Shown piece after piece: positions 1 to 6,606 of a DNA stretch of 10,549 bases. Location: assembly GCA_044344145.1 (NCBI GenBank), contig JBIJDM010000084.1:1-10549 (forward strand), in the 5' to 3' direction. The notes under the pieces were generated by a model that saw only the letters and a list, made by a program, of their open reading frames with translations, ran no database searches and was not told where the DNA came from. Source of the stretch: JBAXGE01 sp044344145 (lineage in GTDB: Bacteria > Planctomycetota > Phycisphaerae > WQYP01). The position numbers and the translations under genes were made by a program. How positions within the stretch are numbered: position 1 is the first letter of the stretch; every line of letters begins with the position of its first letter.

Positions 1-961
1 TGTCCGCGCCATGCGGTCCCGCCGGTGCGATCATCATCGAGTCCAGATAGCACTGGACCAAGAGCAGCCCGGCACTGGCATCATCCTGCTTGGCCGGGGG
101 AATAATCGCCACAATATTACTGGTTTGTACCTTGGTCCAACGCGCCCCACCCACCAGTTGGGCCGGTACGGACGCGCTGCCCTTCAAAACCGCATCCACG
201 GCATTCGTCGCCTCTGGGGAGAGCAGAAACCGCGGGACATTGAGCGGAACATTGAAAAACTTGCGATTGCTTTCAAAATTGCTCGTGGTTTTGGGGTGCC
301 GGAACAAGACGGCCGCAGCACCTAACTTGGCGGCATTTTCCCAGTTTTTACCACTGTTGAAATTCAGCACCACGATGGCGTCCTGAATAGTTTTTCCATC
401 CAAGTCGCTCAACTCACCATTGCCCCCCTCCACCAGCGGCGCATTGAGTCCGGGTGCGGGAATATACGAGGCCATGACCAGATTGGGCCACACCGCATAT
501 ACACCATATTTCTGGCCGGCAAGCTGAAGCGTGGCACCGGCATTTTTAGCGTCGGGCAGTGTGGTTGCCACACCCGCCTGGACGGGCTCATCGCCCCCAA
601 CGTCCACCGGTACCGTTAAAGTAATCGGCTGTTCGAGCGTTTCCACGCCCAGACGTTTGAGTTCGGCCCGGACATAATCGCGCACCTTGGCGTGTCCTGG
701 TTGGCCGACCACACGTGACCCCAAGGCGTAAATGGTTTCGACTTCACGGCGTACGCTGGCGGCGTCAATATGCTGCCACAAGGCGGGCGACAGCGCCGGC
801 AACTTGCTCTTGGCCACAGGTTTAAGCGCAGGTGCGGAGGCAGGTTGAGTCTGGGTAGTGGGTATGGTGGTCTGCGCCCGGAGGCGTACCGCCCCCGCCA
901 AGACCAATACCATCACGGCCAGAACACCACACCAAGGGGAATATTTACTACGATAGTTCAT
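1..961 (-). CDS. M28-family peptidase-like protein with PA-type domain, probably inactive; C-terminus cut by window edge
   Basis: The reading frame opens at ATG 961-959 and stays open to base 1, giving 320 residues of a longer protein. Residues about 11-30 form a hydrophobic segment ending near an Ala-Gln (signal peptide or anchor), so the rest should lie outside the cytoplasm. After a Pro/Ala/Thr-rich linker, residues about 60-100 resemble the N-terminal helical part of M28 aminopeptidases (a GSRVVGQPGH stretch followed by a VRDYV helix). Residues about 181-220 read like a PA domain: LDGK, a hydrophobic strand, then a KLGAAAVLF segment. Residues 297-320 match the start of the M28 metal site, but where zinc aminopeptidases have H-x-D-S this protein has Y305-L306-D307-S308. 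A second motif, HGAD (317-320), aligns with the GAD ligand. The His-to-Tyr change at the first zinc ligand suggests a non-peptidase homologue. The remaining ligands lie outside the window. The start lies 9 bases after the stop of the upstream membrane-protein gene, so the two are probably co-transcribed and translationally coupled. No strong Shine-Dalgarno is visible. Confidence 0.8.
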   Translation of the reverse strand, partial: MNYRSKYSPWCGVLAVMVLVLAGAVRLRAQTTIPTTQTQPASAPALKPVAKSKLPALSPALWQHIDAASVRREVETIYALGSRVVGQPGHAKVRDYVRAELKRLGVETLEQPITLTVPVDVGGDEPVQAGVATTLPDAKNAGATLQLAGQKYGVYAVWPNLVMASYIPAPGLNAPLVEGGNGELSDLDGKTIQDAIVVLNFNSGKNWENAAKLGAAAVLFRHPKTTSNFESNRKFFNVPLNVPRFLLSPEATNAVDAVLKGSASVPAQLVGGARWTKVQTSNIVAIIPPAKQDDASAGLLLVQCYLDSMMIAPAGPHGAD

Positions 962-970
962 GGCCAGCCG

Positions 971-3382
971 TTACCAAGTAAAGAACAAAGGAAGCGTTTG
1001 CCCGGAAGATAATGCGGGGACCAGCCCTCGGGCTATGGCCCAGCCTGCCAGCGCAATCAGATAGCCGATAATCACGCCCCGGAAAAGTGGCAGGAAGCGT
1101 ACAAACAGCTCCATGCCCCCAATCCGGAAGATGATTGATTTGATAATCCAAGCCAACAAAGCCGGTCCCCAGAAAACGTTTACCGCAAACGTGGGGGAAA
1201 AATATTGCCCCGTGCCCATGGCCGTCACCAGCACCAGAAAACCTACGGGGTGCAACGGGAAGCCCGCGATATAGGTACGGCACAGCAGAAAGGCCAGCAT
1301 GACAAATCCGCCCACCAGCATCGCATTGATCCGGACCCACTCAAAAGCCCCCTGGGTCAATTCCGCACCTGCAAAACGGTACAGGATATAGATGGAATCA
1401 GAACCGCCGGCAAAGCCGGTAAAGGAGGTGTTTGGCCCCAAACCCTTGGCGTCGGAATATTGCCAGAATACCGCCATGGGCAGGCACACCAACAACGCTA
1501 CTGCGGCGGCAATAAACATGCCCCACGCCATGCGTTTCAGACTGACTTTCTGCCGTTCGGCCAGGGCGATAATCTCCAACTGGTTGGGGAGCAATATGGA
1601 GATGGCCGAGTTGGACAGAAAACTCATACTGCCCACGATGGCCGAGGCTTCCGCACCAAATACCTTGGGACCACCGAACATCAGGTTATAGCGGGACATA
1701 TTTACCAGCGCCGGCACCAAGGGTAAACCCGTTTCCGCACGCAAGCGGGCGGCAGCGATCGTCATGGCGATAAAGAGCCCCAGAATAATCAGCAGCAAAA
1801 GGATGCTCTTGACCCCAATCAGCCAGCCATAAAGCACCATACCTGCGGGCAACAACACCAACAGGAAAGGCAAAATCCTGGGATGAATCAGCCAATCGCC
1901 AATTTTCGCCCGATCGCCGGGGACCGTGGCCCCGACAAATATCTCCCAAATCCGACTGCGCGAGGCCCAGAGCATCCACGCCGTCATGATCAACATAGCG
2001 CCTGCAGCCTGATCATCCCAGAAGGGAAAAGGCCGATAGGCAAAGCTGCGAATCATGTCCGGAAGCGGAATGGTATTACTGGAAACCCCCATCACCCCAA
2101 GCACCAGCAGGGTAATCATTCCCAATACATAAACACCCCAGATCGAGCGCGATACTTCCAAACTCACCAGACAAAAGATGGCAATTAACACCGGGCTCCA
2201 GTAAATCGCCGAATAGCCTATGTAGCTAAACGGCGGATTCAGTAAAGCCGGGCTCAAATTGATCAACATGTACGCGGGGTCAATGCGGTCAAACAACGGC
2301 AGGCGAAAATGGGCGGCGGCGGGAATCGATACCCACATAAAGCCCAGAAACAACCCCAAGAGTAACAAGGGGGTAATGCCCTCCCCGCGCTTCTTGATGG
2401 CGCCAGGGAGCGTGCCCATCAATCCATTGGACACTTCGACCAACGGCATGGGTAAATTTTCGATCCGCAGCCAAATCCGCCGTAAGACTTCCGCCATGGT
2501 GATCAAAAACGTGATTACCAACAGCGAAAAACCGCCCCAGACCAAAAGCGGTTTGCCCCAAATGCTCCACGGAATAGGCTTACTTTTAACTAGAGATTTG
2601 CCATCGTCGGACAGTGGCGGGTCAATAATGTATTTTTCAGCCAGGCGTGAGGCGGAACGGGTCCATAAACCACGCAAGCCTGCCCGTTCTTCTGGAGTGA
2701 AATCCTCATCCCCTTCCAGTCTATACCCCCCCAGACTATCACGCATCAAACGGTTGCCAAACCACCATTGGACATTCAAAGCCACCGATTCGAAATAGCC
2801 CAAGCCCTGCGTAACCGGCGTGATGTCGCGGGGATCACGCTCCAAATGGGAAAAATACGTGGTCAGAGGGCCATAGGTTTCGGCTTTTAATTTGGCCGTC
2901 TTTTCCTGTTCCGGGGTGAGTAACGGGCCCGGCAGCTTGGGATACACCACCGGACTTTGCCGTTCATAACTGCTGCGAACCGTTTGCACACCGCGATTTA
3001 GTAGTTCGTCCATGACCCCGGTAATGTGCCCTAACAAGGGTCGTACAAGACCGGTGGAACAAATCGTAACCCCCACCACCAGCATAGCATACAACAACAC
3101 AAAATTCGCCCGGGGCGAAAAGCGTTTGACTAAACCCGCAGTCAAAGCCGCCAGAACCATACCGGTCAGGACAATAATCGCCACCGGTGGAATGCCAAAC
3201 GAGACCAGAGAGCCCTTTTCTTCCGAACCCATTTCCAGCCACTGCACCAACAAACAAAGCGGGATTAATGCCAAAGCGCCCACGATCACGGTCCACCAAC
3301 TGGCGACCTGTAATTCTGCCACAGAGGATAATTCAGCCGGTTTTTCCGGGGTGGTTTGGGTTGGTGTGTTCTCGTCTGTCAT
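971..3382 (-). CDS. Large multi-pass membrane protein, DUF6785/DUF6784-type, OPT-transporter-like
   Basis: This is an 803-residue inner-membrane protein. Hydrophobic segments at about residues 28-49, 62-85, 92-113, 278-298, 337-355, 391-408, 414-431, 459-473, 501-520, 525-545, 618-638, 685-700, 705-722, 737-752 and 764-789 suggest 13-15 membrane passes. A soluble, charged stretch of about 160 residues (115-275) lies between the third and fourth. The N-terminus is short, polar and Pro/Thr-rich, with no cleavable signal. The segment RIENLPMPLVE (306-316) resembles the E-x-x-x-P region of oligopeptide-transporter (OPT) proteins. From memory, the overall pattern fits the uncharacterised DUF6785/DUF6784 membrane proteins found mainly in Planctomycetota and Verrucomicrobiota. 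The substrate is unknown; peptide, metal-chelate or sugar transport is a guess. ATG 3382-3380 is preceded by AGGTGA (3398-3393) with a 10-base spacer. The gene sits between a secreted glycosidase-like gene 173 bases upstream and an M28-like gene 9 bases downstream, which suggests one operon. Confidence 0.75.
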   Translation of the reverse strand: MTDENTPTQTTPEKPAELSSVAELQVASWWTVIVGALALIPLCLLVQWLEMGSEEKGSLVSFGIPPVAIIVLTGMVLAALTAGLVKRFSPRANFVLLYAMLVVGVTICSTGLVRPLLGHITGVMDELLNRGVQTVRSSYERQSPVVYPKLPGPLLTPEQEKTAKLKAETYGPLTTYFSHLERDPRDITPVTQGLGYFESVALNVQWWFGNRLMRDSLGGYRLEGDEDFTPEERAGLRGLWTRSASRLAEKYIIDPPLSDDGKSLVKSKPIPWSIWGKPLLVWGGFSLLVITFLITMAEVLRRIWLRIENLPMPLVEVSNGLMGTLPGAIKKRGEGITPLLLLGLFLGFMWVSIPAAAHFRLPLFDRIDPAYMLINLSPALLNPPFSYIGYSAIYWSPVLIAIFCLVSLEVSRSIWGVYVLGMITLLVLGVMGVSSNTIPLPDMIRSFAYRPFPFWDDQAAGAMLIMTAWMLWASRSRIWEIFVGATVPGDRAKIGDWLIHPRILPFLLVLLPAGMVLYGWLIGVKSILLLLIILGLFIAMTIAAARLRAETGLPLVPALVNMSRYNLMFGGPKVFGAEASAIVGSMSFLSNSAISILLPNQLEIIALAERQKVSLKRMAWGMFIAAAVALLVCLPMAVFWQYSDAKGLGPNTSFTGFAGGSDSIYILYRFAGAELTQGAFEWVRINAMLVGGFVMLAFLLCRTYIAGFPLHPVGFLVLVTAMGTGQYFSPTFAVNVFWGPALLAWIIKSIIFRIGGMELFVRFLPLFRGVIIGYLIALAGWAIARGLVPALSSGQTLPLFFTW

Positions 3383-3392
3383 ATGGATAGCG

Positions 3393-3398
3393 TCACCT
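3393..3398 (-). promoter_or_regulatory. Ribosome binding site of the multi-pass membrane protein gene
   Basis: The minus strand reads AGGTGA here, 10 bases before ATG 3382-3380. The spacing is slightly long but acceptable. It supports the chosen start and shows that the gene can be translated independently of the upstream gene. Confidence 0.45.
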
Positions 3399-3467
3399 AA
3401 GCAAATCTTCGTTTACTAATCCGCGCTAACGCGAAAAACCTGCGTCAGAGTTACCGGGGCTTCAGAG

Positions 3468-3497
3468 GCAATAATGAACCTGTAGGCTCACTATTGC
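3468..3497 (-). other. Intercistronic RNA hairpin between glycosidase-like and membrane-protein genes
   Basis: GCAATAATGA (3468-3477) faces TCACTATTGC (3488-3497) across a 10-base loop. The single mismatch (3474/3491) becomes a U-G wobble in the minus-strand transcript, so all ten positions pair in that RNA but not in the plus-strand RNA. It starts about 60 bases after the upstream stop and ends 85 bases before the downstream start. No U-run follows, so it is not a standard intrinsic terminator. It could be a processing or mRNA-stability element that sets the ratio of secreted enzyme to permease. Function is inference. Confidence 0.4.
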
Positions 3498-3520
3498 AGA
3501 CCCGAGAAAATACTCGTTTA

Positions 3521-3535
3521 TTGCCGTCTTGGCAA
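3521..3535 (-). other. Small stem-loop just downstream of glycosidase-like gene
   Basis: TTGCC and GGCAA pair perfectly around a 5-base loop, 20 bases after the stop of the upstream gene. A weaker CGAG/CTCG hairpin (3504-3517) follows in the minus-strand transcript. Neither has a clear U-tract, so termination is possible but not well supported. Confidence 0.25.
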
Positions 3536-3555
3536 CCGAATCAGGGGGCTAAAAA

Positions 3556-6384
3556 TCATTTTGTTCCCGGGGCTTCAGCCTGCACCGCGACTAAGGCGCA
3601 ACTAAGTATCTCTGCACCATTGCCCGTGGCGCTGACTTTGAGCTCAACCATCCCTGCGGCTTCGGTGCCAGAGATGGGAACGGTCTGGATGATGGCACAT
3701 CCTTCATTGGCCGTAGATTCGGGCAAACTCAGGGTTTGTCCGTTGAGTGTAACACTCACTTCTCCGGCCTGCACATCCCGGGTGACCAGGCGCAAATACA
3801 GCCGATCACCTTTGATTCCGGTGGCCGGGAGTGTCGCGGTGATGCTTTCCCCCGCCTTCACCTGCTGCAGCACCCAGGGCAGGTACCACCTGCGATGATT
3901 TTCCGTCTGTTGGGGGGACGATTGCTTATAGACATCGTGAATCCGCCAAGAACTCAGCATGCGTGAACCAATCGGAGCCATCGCAAGTGTGCCCCATACC
4001 CCTTTTTGGGTATTTAGTTGGGTCCCGGCAGCATATGTCAGGTCCGTCCTGGTAACGGGGGTGTTGTCGGTCACACCGGGGAGTACAATTTGCACTTTTT
4101 GAGCCCAGCGGGTGTCATTCAAGGCTACCACAACGACATCCGATCCCTGTCGGGTGGCGACGGCGCGGACACCGGGTTGATCCACCGCGATTTTCAACAT
4201 CGTTCCACGTAAATCTGCCAAAAGGGTGTAAACATCCGTTTCACCCTTATTGGTGCAGAAACCAGACCACAACGCATGGGTGGCGCGTCCCTTGGCAATA
4301 TCAGGCACCCATTGGGCCATACTCAAGATGTCCAACGCATTGTAGTAAGCCCGGTTAAGTTGGTCAGCACCGTCATCGAACGGCTTGTCCTCAAGTTTCT
4401 CCCCCTTATTGGGGGTGTCAATCAAATCATTGGCTTCAGTATTGAAGATGGGCCAACGCTTCTGATACTTGTTCTGGGTATAGGCGGTGGTCACCTCGTA
4501 CCCGGCCGCATAAGACTTCGGCTCGCCCTGATAATGATGCTCGGTAAGGAAATCCATCTGGGCATGACAATCCTGTAGCACCCGCCCCACAAAGCCGGTC
4601 AAATTGCTGTAATAGTCATCGCTGAAACTGGAACTGCACGGCCCCCCCAGTTGTACATGGGGATTGGAACTGCGGGCGCCTTTGGCGGCAGCCAGGAATA
4701 TCTGGCTGTAGATTTTGGCAATAAATTCCGCGGGAATATCCGAAAACTGGGTGGGGTCCATCATCTTGGGGTCATGTTTATTCATGTACCGCGCCCACAT
4801 AAAAGGCTCGTTCCATACCTCAAGATATCGTATCAACCCCCGTTCCGGGTCTCCGGGCATCCATGCCCCCCGTGCCCAAGCCTGATAAGAGGCCTCAACC
4901 TTGGGCAGAAAACTACCCAAATCCTCAGTCATCCATGATGGCTTGGCCCATAAATTTTGGGTATAGCTCATCATCACCATATCGCTGGCATCTGCCGCAA
5001 TGGCCCGTTCGGCGGCGATATTCAGAGTTTCCGGAATCACCCGAGGTAGCGCCTTTAATTCTTCCGCCGTCTTAATGGTACCACCAAAACCAGTATGTTC
5101 GATCCGACGCAGAAACGATGGCCGCAATTGTTTGGTATAGGCCAATACCGCATCCCGATCTTTGGCATCATTCTGATTGACATCGTGGAAACCAAACAAT
5201 CCCTTGGGCAGTTCCGACTGACCCTCATGGGCCAGAATCGTGTTGGGATCAATCGTAACCTTCACCTGAGCCGGCGCCGGGGTGGCCTGCCAGCCGACTG
5301 CCGTCCATTTCACAGCTTCAACGCTATGGATGGTAAAATTTACCGGTCCCACACCAAAGGGGTTTTGTACCCCCACCCGTAACGCCCGTACCTGCCGGGT
5401 GTCAATCCAACGCGAATCATCAAAACCGCCCGCGTGGAGCAGGACGTCAAACGGCACGATAAAGCTCTGTTTGGCGCCGGGCAAATAACCCGCACCATCC
5501 GCCTGATACCAAGCCTTGTTGGCTTTCTGCAATCCCACGCCAATCAGCAAATCAGGGCGTTTCTCCGCGCTGGATACGGTAATCCGAAGCCCATCATAGG
5601 CGGACAAATCCGCAGGCTTGGGCAGGGGCAAAACCATATAAGCCCCAGCCATGGAGCTATTCATGCGTTGGGTTCCCAAATCGGCGGCCACGGTAACCCC
5701 GCCATCAGTGGCCGGGCGCAGCAGTAAATGTCCCTCGGTGCCCATCACCCCAGGTTCCGCCATACGAACCATCCCGGCCTGCAGGTCGCCGGTAATGCCC
5801 TCTTCCAATTTGCCCCCCCGGGTACGAGTCGCAGTAAAAGTGCCCATCCACATCTCACCCATGGGACGCATGGCACTTTTGCGCCAGACCGGCGTGGTGG
5901 GATCGGGATCAGCTAAAGGCACAGGCTTCCCAGTGGCTTTCAAATCAACGCTGATGGTATAGGTGGCATCAAAGTAGAGCTTCTTTTTACGGTAATCCAT
6001 ACTCTTCAAGGCAATGAGCAACTTGCCGCCCAGCTTTCCCTCGGTATTAGTCAGCGTCACCTCTTGTACGGTCCCCTTCTGGGGGGGAGCGGGTGGTCCG
6101 GAGTCGGCTTGTAATGGGGTAAAGCGTCCACTCACCCCGGCCGGGCCAACCTCCCAGACGCCATCTTTTTGATAGACGGTGGCCACCAGATCAACATTTT
6201 TATCCACCAGATCAGGAAAACGCAGGGTCATTGCGTGCTTGGCGGTATTCACGGTCAGTGTGTCAGCCAAGGTGCCTTGCAGCGGCAAGGTCTGCTGGGC
6301 GGTGGGCACAGGCGCCTGTCCCATAACAGGCCAAGCCAGCCCCAGACAACTCAGTACGACAATCCCAAACATTTTTTTATTCAT
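3556..6384 (-). CDS. Secreted multidomain glycoside hydrolase-like protein (clan GH-A-like catalytic domain)
   Basis: This 942-residue protein has a clear signal peptide: MNKK, a hydrophobic core at 5-20, and cleavage probably near residues 22-24 (VMGQA). Residues about 30-160 form a beta-rich domain of unknown type. Residues about 190-360 look like a jelly-roll, carbohydrate-binding-like (CBM/CIA30-like) module, with paired strands and conserved Trp/Asp-rich turns. The catalytic domain spans about 385-735: GLFGFHD (396-401), an EVWNEP motif with E526 as candidate acid/base, DFLTEHHY (611-618), and FNTEAND with E650 as candidate nucleophile. An NEP motif followed about 124 residues later by a second Glu is typical of retaining (beta/alpha)8 enzymes of clan GH-A such as GH39, GH51 and GH86. 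I cannot assign the family or substrate. Residues 735-810 resemble the beta domain that often follows such barrels, and about 825-935 form another beta-sandwich. ATG 6384-6382 gives the complete signal peptide; the ribosome site is weak. It is probably the first gene of the minus-strand operon. Confidence 0.8.
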   Translation of the reverse strand: MNKKMFGIVVLSCLGLAWPVMGQAPVPTAQQTLPLQGTLADTLTVNTAKHAMTLRFPDLVDKNVDLVATVYQKDGVWEVGPAGVSGRFTPLQADSGPPAPPQKGTVQEVTLTNTEGKLGGKLLIALKSMDYRKKKLYFDATYTISVDLKATGKPVPLADPDPTTPVWRKSAMRPMGEMWMGTFTATRTRGGKLEEGITGDLQAGMVRMAEPGVMGTEGHLLLRPATDGGVTVAADLGTQRMNSSMAGAYMVLPLPKPADLSAYDGLRITVSSAEKRPDLLIGVGLQKANKAWYQADGAGYLPGAKQSFIVPFDVLLHAGGFDDSRWIDTRQVRALRVGVQNPFGVGPVNFTIHSVEAVKWTAVGWQATPAPAQVKVTIDPNTILAHEGQSELPKGLFGFHDVNQNDAKDRDAVLAYTKQLRPSFLRRIEHTGFGGTIKTAEELKALPRVIPETLNIAAERAIAADASDMVMMSYTQNLWAKPSWMTEDLGSFLPKVEASYQAWARGAWMPGDPERGLIRYLEVWNEPFMWARYMNKHDPKMMDPTQFSDIPAEFIAKIYSQIFLAAAKGARSSNPHVQLGGPCSSSFSDDYYSNLTGFVGRVLQDCHAQMDFLTEHHYQGEPKSYAAGYEVTTAYTQNKYQKRWPIFNTEANDLIDTPNKGEKLEDKPFDDGADQLNRAYYNALDILSMAQWVPDIAKGRATHALWSGFCTNKGETDVYTLLADLRGTMLKIAVDQPGVRAVATRQGSDVVVVALNDTRWAQKVQIVLPGVTDNTPVTRTDLTYAAGTQLNTQKGVWGTLAMAPIGSRMLSSWRIHDVYKQSSPQQTENHRRWYLPWVLQQVKAGESITATLPATGIKGDRLYLRLVTRDVQAGEVSVTLNGQTLSLPESTANEGCAIIQTVPISGTEAAGMVELKVSATGNGAEILSCALVAVQAEAPGTK

Positions 6385-6566
6385 AGCAACCCAACTCTTT
6401 CGCGTATGCGTAGATGATTAGCCTATCAATAGTAACGAACATGACTCCATACTAACTTAAAACGTTGGGATGTTGGATCTATTGCCGCTTGGAAAAATCT
6501 GTGTGGTGGTCAGAAAAGTTATACACAGCGCTTGAAACAGCATACCAAAGGTGTAGATTGGTGGAA

Positions 6567-6579
6567 AGTTTTGAAAACT
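6567..6579. promoter_or_regulatory. 13-bp perfect palindrome, operator candidate
   Basis: AGTTTTGAAAACT is a perfect inverted repeat around a central G. It lies 27 bases before the ATG of the macroglobulin gene and its last base overlaps a possible -10 (TATATT, 6579-6584). This is a sensible position for a repressor site. AT-rich palindromes of this size also arise by chance. Confidence 0.25.
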
Positions 6580-6595
6580 ATATTTCTTACGGGAT

Positions 6596-6599
6596 GGAG
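6596..6599 (+). promoter_or_regulatory. Ribosome binding site of the alpha-2-macroglobulin gene
   Basis: GGAG stands 7 bases before ATG 6607, the ideal spacing. It fixes this start over the ATG at 6594, which is in a different frame. Confidence 0.6.
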
Positions 6600-6606
6600 C
6601 CCGAAC

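Larger units (their letters stand above)
6385..6606. promoter_or_regulatory. Divergent intergenic region with candidate promoters
   Basis: These 222 bases lie between the starts of two divergent genes and should carry both promoters. They are visibly more AT-rich than the genes. For the plus-strand gene a candidate is TTGAAA (6532-6537) with TAGATT (6554-6559), spacer 16; another possible -10 is TATATT (6579-6584). No convincing -35/-10 pair was found for the minus-strand gene. These are matches by eye to the sigma-70 consensus and may not apply to a PVC bacterium. I see no small gene here. Confidence 0.4.

Noticed and set aside
1205..2798. Long open frames on the plus strand (173 codons at 1205-1726 and 179 codons at 2259-2798)
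   Set aside because: Both lie wholly antisense to the 803-residue membrane protein, whose hydrophobic pattern is convincing. Their products are basic and low-complexity, with no recognisable domain.
3012..3419. 135-codon plus-strand frame reaching into the intergenic gap
   Set aside because: Most of it is antisense to the N-terminal membrane segments of the 803-residue protein, and the translated product resembles nothing known to me.
3504..3535. Intrinsic terminator after the glycosidase-like gene
   Set aside because: The stems are only 4-5 base pairs and no run of U follows in the minus-strand RNA, so I list them only as stem-loops.
6519..6527. TTATACACA, a match to the DnaA box consensus TTATNCACA
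   Set aside because: It is a single copy with no cluster, no AT-rich unwinding element and no dnaA/dnaN nearby, so it is not an origin. DnaA control of the neighbouring gene cannot be excluded but has no support.
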